A DNA stretch of 64,000 nt from Shewanella avicenniae (GCF_017354945.1 NZ_CP071503.1:3596001-3660000), one strand, 5' to 3'. Shown: positions 45,082 to 55,546, counted from the stretch's first letter. A program made the numbers and translations. The notes: generated from the sequence alone by a model not told the origin.

Positions 45082-46563
45082 ATGAGTTTTAAGGATTTAC
45101 GCAGCTTTCTAAATCACTTAGAAAGTCAGGGAGAGTTAAAACGTATTAGCCACCCTGTCGATCCGCACTTAGAGATGACAGAAATTGGCGATCGCGTTTT
45201 GCGTAACGGTGGTCCGGCGTTGCTGTTTGAGAACCCCATCGGCAAATCGATGCCGGTGCTGCTCAACCTGTTTGGCACGCCAAAACGGGTGGCAATGGCG
45301 CTGGGAAAAGATGACCCGTTAGCCCTGCGTGAAGTGGGCGAACTGCTGTCGTTTTTGAAAGAACCTGAGCCACCACGCGGCTTTAAAGATGCCATTGAAA
45401 AGCTGCCACTGTTTAGGCAAGCGCTAAACATGCCACCGAAAACAGTGCGCAAAGCGCCATGTCAGGAAGTGGTCATCAGTGGTGATGATGTCGATCTCAC
45501 TCAACTGCCAGTACAACATTGCTGGCCGGGTGATGCTGCGCCCTTGGTCACTTGGGGGTTAACCATCACCAAAGGCCCGCGGCAGAAGCGGCAAAATATC
45601 GGCATCTATCGCCAGCAGTTGTTGGGTAAAAATAAGCTGATCATGCGTTGGCTGTCCCATCGTGGCGGTGCCCTCGATTTCCAAGATTTCAAAGAGAAAT
45701 TTCCCGGCGAAAAATATCCGGTGGTGGTGGCACTGGGCAGCGATCCTGTCACTATTCTGGGTGCTGTGACACCTGTGCCCGATGGCATGAGTGAATACGC
45801 GTTTGCGGGTTTACTGCGCGGTGAACGCACCGAAGTGACTAAATCACTCACCTGTGATTTAGAAGTGCCCGCCACCAGCGAAATCATTCTCGAAGGCTAT
45901 ATCGATCCCGACGAGATGGCGGTGGAAGGCCCCTACGGCGACCATACGGGTTACTACAACGAAACCGATAAATTCCCGGTCTTTACTGTGACCCATATGA
46001 CCCATCGTAAAGATGCGATCTACCACAGCACTTATACCGGCCGTCCACCCGATGAACCGGCGATGTTGGGCTTGGCACTGAACGAAGTATTTGTGCCGAT
46101 TCTGCGCAAGCAATACCCAGAAATTGTCGACTTTTACTTGCCGCCAGAAGGTTGCTCCTATCGCATGGCGGTGATCTCGATGCGTAAACAATACGCGGGG
46201 CATGCCAAACGGGTGATGATGGGCGCATGGTCGTTTTTGCGCCAGTTTATGTACACTAAATTTATTGTGGTAGTGGATGATGATGTGAACTGCCGCGATT
46301 GGAAAGACGTGATTTGGGCGATTACCACTCGCATGGATCCGATCCGCGATACGGTGTTAATGGACAACACCCCTATCGATTATCTTGATTTTGCCTCACC
46401 CGTGGCTGGCCTAGGCTCGAAAATGGGGCTTGATGCCACCAACAAATGGCCCGGTGAAACCCAACGTGAATGGGGTACACCAATCAAGATGGATGACGCT
46501 GTTAAACAGAAGATTGACCAGATTTGGGACAAACTCGGCATTGATGACGCGCCGACACTGTAA
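45082..46563 (+). CDS. ubiD: 4-hydroxy-3-polyprenylbenzoate decarboxylase
   Basis: Decarboxylates 3-octaprenyl-4-hydroxybenzoate in ubiquinone synthesis, using prenylated FMN made by UbiX. 493 residues, near identical in layout to E. coli Ubi[92 protein letters not shown], and [11 protein letters not shown]. The ATG at 45082 fits the family start [10 protein letters not shown]; the frame is open for 46 further codons, but that part would include the promoter. Followed 55 bases later by fre. Confidence 0.96.
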   Translation: MSFKDLRSFLNHLESQGELKRISHPVDPHLEMTEIGDRVLRNGGPALLFENPIGKSMPVLLNLFGTPKRVAMALGKDDPLALREVGELLSFLKEPEPPRGFKDAIEKLPLFRQALNMPPKTVRKAPCQEVVISGDDVDLTQLPVQHCWPGDAAPLVTWGLTITKGPRQKRQNIGIYRQQLLGKNKLIMRWLSHRGGALDFQDFKEKFPGEKYPVVVALGSDPVTILGAVTPVPDGMSEYAFAGLLRGERTEVTKSLTCDLEVPATSEIILEGYIDPDEMAVEGPYGDHTGYYNETDKFPVFTVTHMTHRKDAIYHSTYTGRPPDEPAMLGLALNEVFVPILRKQYPEIVDFYLPPEGCSYRMAVISMRKQYAGHAKRVMMGAWSFLRQFMYTKFIVVVDDDVNCRDWKDVIWAITTRMDPIRDTVLMDNTPIDYLDFASPVAGLGSKMGLDATNKWPGETQREWGTPIKMDDAVKQKIDQIWDKLGIDDAPTL

Positions 46564-46618
46564 CCCTTAGTTTCTTGCTGAACGCTATTGCCAGCACACG
46601 AGTTGATGAGGAAACCGC

Positions 46619-47317
46619 ATGAACAGCATTCGCTGTAAAGTAGAACAACTAGCGCCATTTAATGATGCTGTATATCAAGTGACTTTGCGCCCTGAGCATC
46701 CGTTTGAGTTTGCAGCTGGCCAATACCTCAGCATCATAATGGGTGAAAAGGACAAACGCCCATTTTCTATTGCTTCTGCGCCAGGCAGCGAGCTACTTGA
46801 GTTGCACATTGGTGCGGCAGTGAGCGAAAGCTACCCGATGCAGGTGGTTGACCTAATGCGTGAACATGGCGAAGTACTGATTGAAGCGCCAGCGGGTAAT
46901 GCGTTTTTACGTCATGAAAGCCATCGCCCACGCATTTTAATCGCCGGCGGCACAGGGTTCTCCTACATTAAAAGCATTGTGGAACAGCAAATTGCGCTAG
47001 GGCAAAACGTGGAAACCACCCTTTATTGGGGTTGCCGCACGCCCGCAGCCATGTATTACGAGTCGATCGCTCGTCAGTGGCATGAGCAACACCCGTGGCT
47101 GCACTTCGTACCTGTGGTAGAAGAAGCCCCTGCCGACTGGAATGGTCGCATCAACCGCTTGCTGGATCAGATCAAACAAGACTTTGTCAGCGTTAACGGC
47201 TACGACATCTATATTGCAGGCCGCTTCCCGATGGTGGGCGCTGCCCGCGAGTTGTTCCGTGAAATGGGCGTTGAAGAAGCCCATCTCTATGGCGATGCCT
47301 TTGCTTTCATCAAGTAA
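46619..47317 (+). CDS. fre: NAD(P)H-flavin reductase
   Basis: Reduces free flavins (FMN, FAD, riboflavin) with NAD(P)H in the cytosol. 232 residues: flavin-binding DKRPFSIASAPGSE and NAD-binding ILIAGGTGFSYIKSIV, YWGCRTP, and the closing YGDAFAFI of the Fre/LuxG family. The ubiD-fre pairing is conserved in Gammaproteobacteria. A plausible reason is supply of reduced flavin for UbiX-derived cofactor, but that is inference. A ribosome site (GAGGAAA) precedes the ATG. Confidence 0.95.
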   Translation: MNSIRCKVEQLAPFNDAVYQVTLRPEHPFEFAAGQYLSIIMGEKDKRPFSIASAPGSELLELHIGAAVSESYPMQVVDLMREHGEVLIEAPAGNAFLRHESHRPRILIAGGTGFSYIKSIVEQQIALGQNVETTLYWGCRTPAAMYYESIARQWHEQHPWLHFVPVVEEAPADWNGRINRLLDQIKQDFVSVNGYDIYIAGRFPMVGAARELFREMGVEEAHLYGDAFAFIK

Positions 47318-47332
47318 CCGCTCGAGAGAACG

Positions 47333-47358
47333 AAAAAAGCCCGCGCTGCGGGCTTTTT
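47333..47358. terminator. Bidirectional terminator between fre and pncB
   Basis: Eleven-base perfect stem AAAAAGCCCGC/GCGGGCTTTTT with a three-base loop. A-run and T-run flanks serve both strands. Confidence 0.9.
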
Positions 47359-47380
47359 GCTAACTAAGCAAAACGTTCGG

Positions 47381-48649
47381 TTAACCTTTGGTATATACCG
47401 GATCGCGATCATCAATTAACTTGTCGCGATCATAGAACTGCTGCAGCACCTTTTGTTGCGCGCTGTCTTCCACCTGAAACACCTGCATCAAATAACGCAG
47501 GAAGTTTTCATCATCACACATGGTTTTGCCCGGCGTATCGGAGATTTTCGCCACCGGCATGCCGTTGAGCTTGGTCAGTTTCATTACGATATTGATCGGC
47601 TCGTTTTCAAACATATTGCCCATCAACCAAGTACCAATACCAAACGAGGTATTAATCCGGCCACGGAAATGTTTATAGATATGTACCGCGCGTTCAAAGT
47701 CGAGCGCATCAGAGAACACTAAGCGCTTATAGGTCGGATCAACGTCCAATTCCTCTAACCGCTTAATAATCTTTTCGCCCCACACAATCGGGTCACCACT
47801 ATCATGGCGGAAACCGTCATAGAGCTTGGCGAGGTAACGATCAAGATCGCGGCAGAATGCATCCACCCCAATCACATCGGTCAACGCCACCCCTAAGTCA
47901 CCACGGTACTCCTTCACCCAGTTTTCCAACGCCATTTTTTGGCTATCCACCAAGCGATAATTCAAGGCTTGGTGACTCTGCAGCCATTCGTGCGCCATGG
48001 TGCCTTGGCAACGCAACCCGAGCTCCATCGCCAAGTGGGGATTCGAGGTGCCGGCAAAGTGATCCGGCAAGGCATCTTTCAATTGGGTCAGGATCTGCTT
48101 TTGCGCAGTAAAACTGAAACGACGCCGAGTGCCAAAGTCGGTAAACAGGAAGTCGCTTAAATCAACTTCATCGCCTAAGCGTTCCAGAATCTGAATTTTT
48201 TGCTGGGTCGCCGCATAGATTTTGTCGCAATCAATTTGCGGATAACGATAGCGGTTACGAATTTCAGAGACCGTGGCCAACACGGGGATCTCCATCGGCG
48301 ACACATGCAGCAGCGGGCCGTTGCCCTCAATCACCAATTGACCATCTTCGGCGCTGACATCAATAAACTTGGGGTTAAAGCGAAACAGGCGCAAAAACTC
48401 CAAATAGTCGCTTTTCAAAAAGGGATACTTGGCCAAATGTGCCAGTTGTTCATCGCTTGCACTGAACTCTGCCATGCGATCAAACTGTTCGCGCAGCGGC
48501 TTCACATACATGCTTAAGTCTTCATTGCTGCGGCAACGAAAGGTCCACCGCGAGCGGGTATTGGGTTGTTGGTGCAGGTACGCCTGCTGCATGGTGAGTT
48601 TATAGAAGTCGGTGTCCAATAAGCTTTGAACGGCAAGCGATTGAAACAT
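47381..48649 (-). CDS. pncB: Nicotinate phosphoribosyltransferase
   Basis: Joins nicotinate with PRPP to form nicotinate mononucleotide in NAD salvage. 422 residues, slightly longer than E. coli PncB (400). Motifs: LLDTDFYKLTMQQAY near the start, LFTDFGTRRRFSF, FAGTSNPHLA, and the phosphohistidine loop YDGFRHDSGDP, with the PRPP-contacting SFGIGTWL. ATG at 48649 with AAGGAG six to seven bases upstream; the frame extends 14 codons further into the upstream gene's end. Ten bases after pncA, so they form an operon. Confidence 0.95.
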   Translation of the reverse strand: MFQSLAVQSLLDTDFYKLTMQQAYLHQQPNTRSRWTFRCRSNEDLSMYVKPLREQFDRMAEFSASDEQLAHLAKYPFLKSDYLEFLRLFRFNPKFIDVSAEDGQLVIEGNGPLLHVSPMEIPVLATVSEIRNRYRYPQIDCDKIYAATQQKIQILERLGDEVDLSDFLFTDFGTRRRFSFTAQKQILTQLKDALPDHFAGTSNPHLAMELGLRCQGTMAHEWLQSHQALNYRLVDSQKMALENWVKEYRGDLGVALTDVIGVDAFCRDLDRYLAKLYDGFRHDSGDPIVWGEKIIKRLEELDVDPTYKRLVFSDALDFERAVHIYKHFRGRINTSFGIGTWLMGNMFENEPINIVMKLTKLNGMPVAKISDTPGKTMCDDENFLRYLMQVFQVEDSAQQKVLQQFYDRDKLIDDRDPVYTKG

Positions 48650-48659
48650 ATGGCTCTCC

Positions 48660-49286
48660 TTAGCCGAGCATGGCAGATAGTACTGCCGCATCCTGAGTTA
48701 AAATAATGCCAGCAGCTTGCATCTCATCACAGGCGGCATTGGCGCCCGCTTCGCTGATTGCGCGGCAAGCAGCAAGGTTGAGATAGACTCTAAAGCCCGC
48801 ATCTGCCAATTGCAGCGCGGTCGTTTTAACACAGAAATCGAGTGCTAACCCGCCCACAATGACAGTGGTCACTTCTTTTTGCTGCAGCCATTCAATCACC
48901 CCAGTAGAGATGCGATTGCCTAAATCATGATAGCAAGCGCCATAAGGATGCATTGCCGCTTCAACACCTTTGTAGACAAGGAAATCGTACTCGGCAGGAT
49001 TAGGCAACCCCGGAATGAGTTCAAAGCCGTCGGTGCCCGGCTCAGCATGGCGCACCCAAGTGAGATCCGCATCGGCATAATTCAGCGGTTGTAACATCTT
49101 TTCGGGTGCATCAACCACCCATTTTGCGTTGGCGCTGTGGGCGTCTTTTGAGGCGATGCGATAGTCGGCAAGTGCGGCTTGAGCATTGAGTTCTGCGGCA
49201 ATTTCATCACCACCGCTGACCGGTAGTTCATTCGGGCACAGTGGAGTGAAGGTACGCTGGGCATCCACGTCAAACGAGGCAATCAT
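48660..49286 (-). CDS. pncA: Nicotinamidase
   Basis: Deamidates nicotinamide to nicotinate, feeding pncB directly downstream. 208 residues of the cysteine-hydrolase (isochorismatase-like) fold. Candidate triad: Asp in SFDVDAQRTF, Lys in FLVYKGVEA and Cys in VGGLALDFCVKTTAL; a metal-site-like KDAHSAN follows family layout. The ATG at 49286 has AAGGA upstream; an ATG-less extension of 15 codons is ignored. The downstream gene in this operon is the matching phosphoribosyltransferase, which supports nicotinamide rather than isochorismate as substrate. Confidence 0.9.
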   Translation of the reverse strand: MIASFDVDAQRTFTPLCPNELPVSGGDEIAAELNAQAALADYRIASKDAHSANAKWVVDAPEKMLQPLNYADADLTWVRHAEPGTDGFELIPGLPNPAEYDFLVYKGVEAAMHPYGACYHDLGNRISTGVIEWLQQKEVTTVIVGGLALDFCVKTTALQLADAGFRVYLNLAACRAISEAGANAACDEMQAAGIILTQDAAVLSAMLG

Positions 49287-49651
49287 AAGCTCATTCCTTT
49301 GGAACAAATAAGATTTATGCTGTATTGGCACTATAGCAAAGCAGGCTGATTGCTCTAAGAAAAAACTGACCTTGGCGTCATTTTTCGCCGGGAAACTTAG
49401 CCTGGTTACCCTCAGTTAACAACCCGCACCACCAGCTGTTTACAGCGGCTTTTGCCACATTCGGCGAAATTATCATCACAATCGAGCATTTTCTCGATTA
49501 AGAACTCACTTAATCAGGAATATTCCGCCTGAAGACACCCCATTTTTAATAGAAATTTCTTTTTGCGGTGGCATTCACTTAAAAATCGACCAGAATTTTT
49601 AGTAACACCACACATGCTTCGGCTTCGTCCTCTGTGCAAGGAACTTCATTA
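49287..49651. other. Divergent intergenic region, pncA / Cache chemoreceptor
   Basis: A 365-base spacer with the pncA promoter at 49330-49358 and an AT-rich dyad TAAAAAT/ATTTTTA (49580-49601) near the chemoreceptor start. No gene was seen. Confidence 0.5.
49330..49358 (-). promoter_or_regulatory. Sigma-70 promoter of pncA-pncB
   Basis: Minus-strand extended -10 (TG, one base, TATAGT at 49335-49330) with a partial -35 (TTAGAG at 49358-49353), spacing 17. About 45 bases before the pncA ATG. Confidence 0.45.
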
Positions 49652-51811
49652 ATGAAAATTGCATCGATTCAAGGGAAAATTGCCGCTGTGGCAGGGATAT
49701 GCCTTTTAATATCAGCAGTAACACTTATCGGATACGCATTGTTTAGCGCCAATGAAAACGAAACGTTAGTTTCTAATCGCGTTGGCACCTTAGTCGAGAA
49801 GCAGGCCAGCGACGCCTTGCTTACCCTCGCACAGGAACGAGCCGGCAGTATCGCCACTGAGTTTAGTCACGCTCTGGATATCACCAAAACCTTGGCTAAC
49901 AGCTTTGATTTGGTGCATTCAGAGACACGACCAGTGAATATCTCTCGCGCAGAGGTGAACAATATTCTCTACAACGTGTTGACCCGCTACACCAACCTCA
50001 ACGGCACCTATTCGTGCTGGGAACCCAATGCCCTAGATGGCCGAGATGCCGACTTCGTTGGGGCCAATGATGGAAATAATAAAGAAACGGGACGCTTTAC
50101 CCCCTATTGGACCCGCAACGCCGCGGGCCATATTGCAGTACAACCCCTTGTGGAATACGACACGGATACCAAGCACCCGAATGGCGTACTCAAAGGTGGC
50201 TGGTACATAGGCCCGAAAAACACCCTAAAACCTAGCGTACTCGATCCCATTCCTTACATAGTACAAGGCAAACAAGTGTGGTTGGCTACAATCTCTGCGC
50301 CGATTGTCGAAAACGGCAAGTTTTATGGGGTTGTAGGTGCCGATTACGACCTGACGTTTGTACAACAACTGGCGACTAATCTGCAAAAAGAGCTATACAA
50401 CGCTACCGCTGAGGTCACCATTGTGAGTTATCAGGGGCTGGTCGTTGCAAGTAGCTCGCAGCCAGACAAAATTGGCCAGCCATTAGCCCAAGTTGTGGGC
50501 GATGCGCGCGCGCAAAAAGCGATTGAACGTATTCAAAAAGGTGAAACCTTACTTGAAAACGACCAAGAAGCGAAAAAGATGCGCGTGTTAGCGCCAATCA
50601 CCCTCGGTGATACAGGTAAACCATGGGCAGTAATGATCAATGTGCCTCAAGAACAGGTGCTGGCTGAAGCAATGGCCTTGAGCAATGAACTGGCTGAAAA
50701 CAGCCGCAGTGATGTTTTTTGGCAGTTTGCCGTGGGTATTGGGGTGACCGTAGTGGCACTCGTCGCCTTATGGTTATCAGCAGGTAGCATCGCCCGGCCG
50801 ATCAGTGAAGCCGCCAGTGTCGCCCGCACCATTCGCCTTGGCGATTTTTCCAAGCGGATGCAATATCAGTCAGGGGATGAAGTCGGCCAACTCGCCGATG
50901 CACTCAATGAGATGAGCGCCAGCCTCAATGATCGCGCCGGATTAGCGAAGCGGATCAGCGAAGGGGATCTGACCGTTAATGTAGAACTCGCCTCCAGCAA
51001 TGACCAACTGGGGCAAGCGCTGCGAGAGATGGTGGCACATTTAAGCCAGTTGGTGCGACAGATCCAAGACACCTCGCAAAGCATTGCTGACAACTCCACC
51101 CAAGTGTCAAATCTCAGTGAAGTGTTGTCCGATGGCGCCATGCAGTCGGCATCATCGATAACCCAGATGGGCGCGGCGATGGTAGAAATATCTAGCCAGA
51201 CATCCGCCAACGCCGATAACGCCGACAAAGCCAACCGCTTCTCCAATGAATCCACAACCGCCGCAGAAAAAGGCGCAAGCCATATGGAAGAGATGGTCGC
51301 CGCGATGAAAGCGATCCACGACTCCGGCGAACGGATCCATCAGATCATCAATGCGATTGATGAAATTACTGCACAAACCAACTTGCTGGCACTGAACGCA
51401 GCAATCGAGGCGGCGCGCGCAGGTGATGCAGGCCGAGGCTTTGCGGTGGTCGCCGATGAAGTTCGCCAGTTGGCGCAACGCAGTGCTGATGCAGCAAGTG
51501 ATGCCGCCAAGTTGATTGATGAAAGCTCGGCCAATACCCAGTCTGGGATTGCCATTTCACAGCGTACTGCAGAAGCCCTCACCCAAATCCGCGCCTCTAC
51601 CGCAGAGGTATCGGCGTTGGTGGCCAATATTGCAGTGGCCTCAGAGGAGCAAGTACAAGGGATTAACGAGACCACAACTGGCCTGAATCAGGTAGATGGT
51701 GTCACCCAGCGCAACAGCGAAAACGCCATGGCCTGTAAAGAATCAGCCTCGGAACTGTTACGCCAATCCACACAACTGAAAAATTTGGTAGCACGCTTTA
51801 AAGTGAACTAA
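49652..51811 (+). CDS. Methyl-accepting chemotaxis protein with dCache sensor
   Basis: A 719-residue transmembrane chemoreceptor. Helix 1 at 10-32, a periplasmic double-Cache domain (about 45-330, with [16 protein letters not shown] and the [14 protein letters not shown] strand), helix 2 near 355-378, HAMP (380-430, [18 protein letters not shown]), and a signalling hairpin with [21 protein letters not shown]. dCache domains usually bind amino acids, amines or organic acids. The ATG at 49652 has AAGGAA upstream; a frame-opening codon six codons earlier is weaker. It lacks a CheR-tether pentapeptide (ends RFKVN) and stands alone with its own terminator. Confidence 0.93.
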   Translation: MKIASIQGKIAAVAGICLLISAVTLIGYALFSANENETLVSNRVGTLVEKQASDALLTLAQERAGSIATEFSHALDITKTLANSFDLVHSETRPVNISRAEVNNILYNVLTRYTNLNGTYSCWEPNALDGRDADFVGANDGNNKETGRFTPYWTRNAAGHIAVQPLVEYDTDTKHPNGVLKGGWYIGPKNTLKPSVLDPIPYIVQGKQVWLATISAPIVENGKFYGVVGADYDLTFVQQLATNLQKELYNATAEVTIVSYQGLVVASSSQPDKIGQPLAQVVGDARAQKAIERIQKGETLLENDQEAKKMRVLAPITLGDTGKPWAVMINVPQEQVLAEAMALSNELAENSRSDVFWQFAVGIGVTVVALVALWLSAGSIARPISEAASVARTIRLGDFSKRMQYQSGDEVGQLADALNEMSASLNDRAGLAKRISEGDLTVNVELASSNDQLGQALREMVAHLSQLVRQIQDTSQSIADNSTQVSNLSEVLSDGAMQSASSITQMGAAMVEISSQTSANADNADKANRFSNESTTAAEKGASHMEEMVAAMKAIHDSGERIHQIINAIDEITAQTNLLALNAAIEAARAGDAGRGFAVVADEVRQLAQRSADAASDAAKLIDESSANTQSGIAISQRTAEALTQIRASTAEVSALVANIAVASEEQVQGINETTTGLNQVDGVTQRNSENAMACKESASELLRQSTQLKNLVARFKVN

Positions 51812-51826
51812 CTCATTGAGGTAGCT

Positions 51827-51874
51827 TTCACCGCAGTGCAGCGGGTTTCAATCCTTGAACTGCGGTGAATTTTT
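51827..51874 (+). terminator. Terminator of the Cache chemoreceptor gene
   Basis: Eleven-base perfect stem TTCACCGCAGT/ACTGCGGTGAA around a 21-base loop, followed by TTTTT. It lies 16 bases after the stop. Confidence 0.8.
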
Positions 51875-51890
51875 ATCGAATAAATCCAAG

Positions 51891-52406
51891 CTAGGCTAAG
51901 TTAATCCAATAACGCACCAACGGCTCAGGGTCATCCATGCCCACAATAACCTTGTCTACTTCACCGCCATTGGCTTCAATGACTTTCCGCGACGCTTTGT
52001 TTTGCTCTTCCGCGACCAACAATACACGGGTTAAGCCGCGTGCCCGCGCCTGTTGCAAGACCTGGTGCAACATCATGGTGGCATAGCCTTTACTGCGCTG
52101 CGACGGTGCAACATCGTAACCAATATGGCCGCCTTCCCAATTCAGATAGGGAGTTTCAATATGGTGGCGTAAGCGAATTGCGCCGAGAATCTCGCCATTG
52201 TCCACCAGCCAATAATGGTTGCAAGGCACTTGCTCAGGCATTAATTGCTCGCCGCGCGCTTCGGCATGCAGCTGCTGTAAATAGCTGGCGAAATCCTCAA
52301 CACCTGCCGCATAGTAGCCCGCATTACTGGGGTCCCATTGCACAAAGTCCTGATAAAAACGATAAAATGCTGCTTGAAAAGCGCTATCTGGTGCAATCAA
52401 CTGCAT
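51891..52406 (-). CDS. GNAT-family N-acetyltransferase
   Basis: A 171-residue acetyl-CoA-dependent acetyltransferase. The acetyl-CoA loop is HIGYDVAPSQRSKGYATMML, preceded by the strand ILGAIRLRHHIETPYLNWEGG. The C-terminal VEEQNKASRKVIEANGGEV matches the predicted beta-alpha elements of the fold. The NWEGGHIGYDV pattern is common in ElaA/YfaQ-like, poorly characterised members; substrate unknown. GAGGT site before the ATG. Confidence 0.85.
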   Translation of the reverse strand: MQLIAPDSAFQAAFYRFYQDFVQWDPSNAGYYAAGVEDFASYLQQLHAEARGEQLMPEQVPCNHYWLVDNGEILGAIRLRHHIETPYLNWEGGHIGYDVAPSQRSKGYATMMLHQVLQQARARGLTRVLLVAEEQNKASRKVIEANGGEVDKVIVGMDDPEPLVRYWINLA

Positions 52407-52617
52407 TTTCTACCTCGTGACTTTTAGGATTAGCAGATTCAAATCGTCGAGTCCCTCAATGAGCAGCCACGACCGTGTGATTAGGTACAACAGACGCCGC
52501 GGTTGAGCGCTGAAAGCTAGCAAAAATGAGATATCTCAGACTAAAATCAGCCATAAGGTTGGTTACCATAACACATCGACCAGCGATCTGTTGTCGGCCG
52601 AAGCATAGAGAGATAAC

Positions 52618-54099
52618 TTGCCAACATTAACGCCTCAAAACGACCAAGAAACAGCACTCAATTTGCCACTGTGGTTGAGCAATAAGCTGATGCGCATTCC
52701 TCTGTTAAGCGATCTGCTGCTGCTGGTCTTATGGCTGCTGCTGTGGCGGGTTGCAGCGTTGATGGAATACGCACCTCACGCCAGCATTTGGTTTCCGCCA
52801 GCAGGTGCCAGCTTCGCGGCATTTTTACTGCTGGGGCTGCGCGCAGTGCCGGCGATTGCCATTGGCAGTATTCTGGTGACTTTCTGGGAAAGTTATCTCT
52901 ATCATACGGGTATGTCGGCAACACAATTGCTTAGCATCGGCAGCCTGTTTGCCATCGCCCATATTTTGCCCTATTACGCAGGCGCCAGTATTTTACGGAT
53001 GTTTATTCACAGCGATGAGCAAAAGCTGCCAAGGCTGATGCTGGCATTTGTGATTATTGGCCCGCTCAGTTCGCTCAGTGCCAGTTACTGCATTCAAATT
53101 TCTTTGATGTTGGGCGGTGCCATCTCTGCTAATGACAGCACCAATTTCCTGTGGATCCCGCTGTGGGTGGGTGATTTGATTGGGGTCATGGTGTTAACAC
53201 CATTATCGATTGGGCTGGTCAGTCGGATTTTCCCTAATAGTGGCGTGTGGCTCAGCGAGATTGGCCTGCGGCAGTCGCCCGGCCCCAACCTGCCATTTTT
53301 TGGCAAACTGCTGTTGGCGGCGTTTTTATCCACGCTGATCATGTTTACTGCAGCGTTTTTCCAAGTGCGTGAATTAGCCTTTGGGATTTTCTTTATCGGC
53401 GTGGTGCAGATGTGGATTGTCTACACCGAAACCCCGCTGAGGAGCGCTGTGAGTATCGCTTTTCTCAGTGCGTTAACCGCTTTGCTGGTGCAGCAATTGA
53501 CGCTCGGTGACGATGCGCTGATTTATCAGTTTTCCATCAGTGTGCTCGCCGCCAGTACCTATTTTGGCTTGTTGATTCCGGTGTTGGCGTCCAACAACGA
53601 ACGCCTGCAAGAGATCGCCCATAAAGATGGCCTAACCAAGGTGTTGGCACGGCAGTATTTCTTCCAACTCGCGGCGCAAGAGTTACAACGTGCCCGTTAC
53701 TACCATCAACCCATCTGTTTGGTAGTGTTTGATATAGACCACTTCAAAAGCATTAACGATACCTACGGCCATACCGTGGGCGATCTGGCATTGAAGCAGC
53801 TCAGCCAAACCGTGACCTCTGAGCTTGGCCCGGCAGATTTGTTAGGGCGTTTTGGCGGTGATGAGTTTATGTTGCTGCTGCCTGGCAGCGACCTTGAACA
53901 AGCCCAAAAGCTGCTGTATTTGGTGCGCGAGAAAGTGATCGCGCTGAAGTTAGAGCAGTTAGATATTCAGCTCAAATGCAGTGCTGGGGTCACAGAAATT
54001 CTGGCAGAAGACACGCTTTTGAAAGCGTTTGAGCGTGCCGACTGCATGCTGTTTGAAGCGAAAAAACAAGGACGTGACAAAATCGTGGCCACGATCTAA
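52618..54099 (+). CDS. MASE1-type membrane diguanylate cyclase
   Basis: A 493-residue inner-membrane protein making c-di-GMP. Residues 25-310 hold about eight helices with the MASE1-like SIWFPPAGASFAAFLLLGLRA and WIPLWVGDLIGVMVLTPL. The GGDEF domain follows (about 330-490): FDIDHFKSINDTYGHTVGD and the intact active site RFGGDEFMLLL. The inhibitory RxxD site is not obvious (GPAD precedes GRFGG), so product feedback may be absent. Start: a TTG at 52618 after AGAGAG is used; an ATG at 52690 would still keep all helices and is an alternative. Confidence 0.88.
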   Translation: MPTLTPQNDQETALNLPLWLSNKLMRIPLLSDLLLLVLWLLLWRVAALMEYAPHASIWFPPAGASFAAFLLLGLRAVPAIAIGSILVTFWESYLYHTGMSATQLLSIGSLFAIAHILPYYAGASILRMFIHSDEQKLPRLMLAFVIIGPLSSLSASYCIQISLMLGGAISANDSTNFLWIPLWVGDLIGVMVLTPLSIGLVSRIFPNSGVWLSEIGLRQSPGPNLPFFGKLLLAAFLSTLIMFTAAFFQVRELAFGIFFIGVVQMWIVYTETPLRSAVSIAFLSALTALLVQQLTLGDDALIYQFSISVLAASTYFGLLIPVLASNNERLQEIAHKDGLTKVLARQYFFQLAAQELQRARYYHQPICLVVFDIDHFKSINDTYGHTVGDLALKQLSQTVTSELGPADLLGRFGGDEFMLLLPGSDLEQAQKLLYLVREKVIALKLEQLDIQLKCSAGVTEILAEDTLLKAFERADCMLFEAKKQGRDKIVATI

Positions 54100-54178
54100 C
54101 CCAGTTACAATCTGGTGATTCGCGCGCCCGCTTGTCTGTGGCATACTCACGCCAATTCAATCTTGGTCGCTGCTGAAT

Positions 54179-54700
54179 ATGCACATTATCAACTGTACCG
54201 CCGCAAAGCACGGCGCTGCCATTTTGGCGATTTTTAACGATGCCATCGCCAACACTACCGCCTTATATGAATACGCACCGCGTGATGAGGCGCGGATTGC
54301 GCAATGGTTTGCCACTAAAGCGGAGCAACACTTTCCAGTATTGGGCATGGTAGACGATCAACAACAACTGCTTGGCTTTGCCAGCTATGGCCCATTTCGT
54401 GGCTATCCTGCCAATAAATACTCGGTGGAACACTCAGTGTATGTTGCTGCAGAACATCGTGGCAAAGGCGTGGCAAAAGCCTTGATGCAGGCATTGATTG
54501 ATGCGGCAACCGCGCAACAACTGCATGTGATGGTGGGGGCGATTGATGCCACCAACCAAGCCAGTATTCAGCTGCATCAACGCCTCGGGTTTCAACATTC
54601 CGGCACCTTGCCGCAGGTGGCATTTAAGTTCGGGCGCTGGTTGGATCTGGCGTTTTATCAACTGATCCTGCCAACGCCGTCGCATCCTATTGACGGATAA
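54179..54700 (+). CDS. GNAT acetyltransferase, phosphinothricin-acetyltransferase-like
   Basis: A 173-residue acetyltransferase of the Pat/Bar/YncA (MnaT) group, whose members acetylate phosphinothricin, methionine sulfone/sulfoximine or similar amino acids. Signature stretches: AIFNDAIANTTALYEYAPRD, GFASYGPFRGYPANKYSVEHSVYV, and the acetyl-CoA loop AAEHRGKGVAKALMQALID, then GAIDATNQASIQLHQRLGF. Its stop codon directly abuts the stop of the convergent SIMPL gene with no base between them. Confidence 0.88.
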   Translation: MHIINCTAAKHGAAILAIFNDAIANTTALYEYAPRDEARIAQWFATKAEQHFPVLGMVDDQQQLLGFASYGPFRGYPANKYSVEHSVYVAAEHRGKGVAKALMQALIDAATAQQLHVMVGAIDATNQASIQLHQRLGFQHSGTLPQVAFKFGRWLDLAFYQLILPTPSHPIDG

Positions 54701-55402
54701 TTACTGCTTCAGTTTATAGCTGACTTCAACGCGATCAGAGAAGGTGACCGAACCATACTGATAACTTTGATCGCTTGATGCCTGCTTCAACTCCGCAGTA
54801 CTGAAGCGTAAACTCGCGACCGGTGTCTGCTCAAAATAACGAATCGACCATACCCCATCGAGCTTCGCATCAAAGCCTTTGGCTAACGCTTTGGCCTTTT
54901 GCTTGGCATCCGCAATCGCCGCATCACGCGCTTGCAGTTTCAACTGCAGCTCTTTACTGGATTTCAGATTAATCGCCCGTACGCTATTCAAGCCTTCCGC
55001 TAACGCCTTATCTAACACCGGATTTAACAGCGCTAACGGCAAGGTCAGCGTCACGTCACGACTGGCGCGATAACCGACCAGCACAGGTTCTTCATCTTTG
55101 GGATAACGATACTGTGGAGCCAAAGCTAAGTTGGCACTGCTGATATCTTGTTTCGCCACGCCGGTTTTTAACAAGCGCTCGATAAACGCCGCCACAGCCG
55201 TGTCTGCCTGATCTTTAGCGGCGGCTGCGGTATCGGCTTTTACCACCACCGCCACAGTGACTTGCGCTTGATCAGGTTCAGCCTCAATCTGACTGACGCC
55301 AACGGTTTCTAACAAGGGTAAATCCGCCGCCTGCAGCGCATAACTGGCCAATAACGCAGGCATTCCACAAAGCACAACACGAGTTAACGGAGAAAATTTC
55401 AT
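54701..55402 (-). CDS. SIMPL-domain (DUF541) periplasmic protein
   Basis: A 233-residue secreted protein: signal peptide of about 25 residues (ALLASYALQA before ADLPL) and a SIMPL domain over most of the rest (VSQIEAEPDQAQVTVAVVV, GYRASRDVTLTLPLALLNPVLDKALAEG, then AIADAKQKAKALAKG). Relatives such as E. coli YggE reduce oxidative-stress damage by unknown means. AAGGA site before the ATG. It ends exactly where the convergent acetyltransferase ends. Confidence 0.88.
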   Translation of the reverse strand: MKFSPLTRVVLCGMPALLASYALQAADLPLLETVGVSQIEAEPDQAQVTVAVVVKADTAAAAKDQADTAVAAFIERLLKTGVAKQDISSANLALAPQYRYPKDEEPVLVGYRASRDVTLTLPLALLNPVLDKALAEGLNSVRAINLKSSKELQLKLQARDAAIADAKQKAKALAKGFDAKLDGVWSIRYFEQTPVASLRFSTAELKQASSDQSYQYGSVTFSDRVEVSYKLKQ

Positions 55403-55517
55403 TTGATATTCCTTGCGCCATAACGTCAGCGATTACGCTAGGAGATGCAGCCCGAATTGGCAAGCACTACTCCGCCTTTGTTCAGGCGCGCTTCAGGATG
55501 TTTTTTAGCCAACGACG

Positions 55518-55546
55518 CTGTACCTTTTAGCTGGCTGCGGTATAAT
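55518..55546 (+). promoter_or_regulatory. Sigma-70 promoter of rimO
   Basis: A perfect TATAAT -10 at 55541-55546 with a poor -35 (CTGTAC) 17 bases upstream. About 60 bases before the start codon. Confidence 0.55.
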
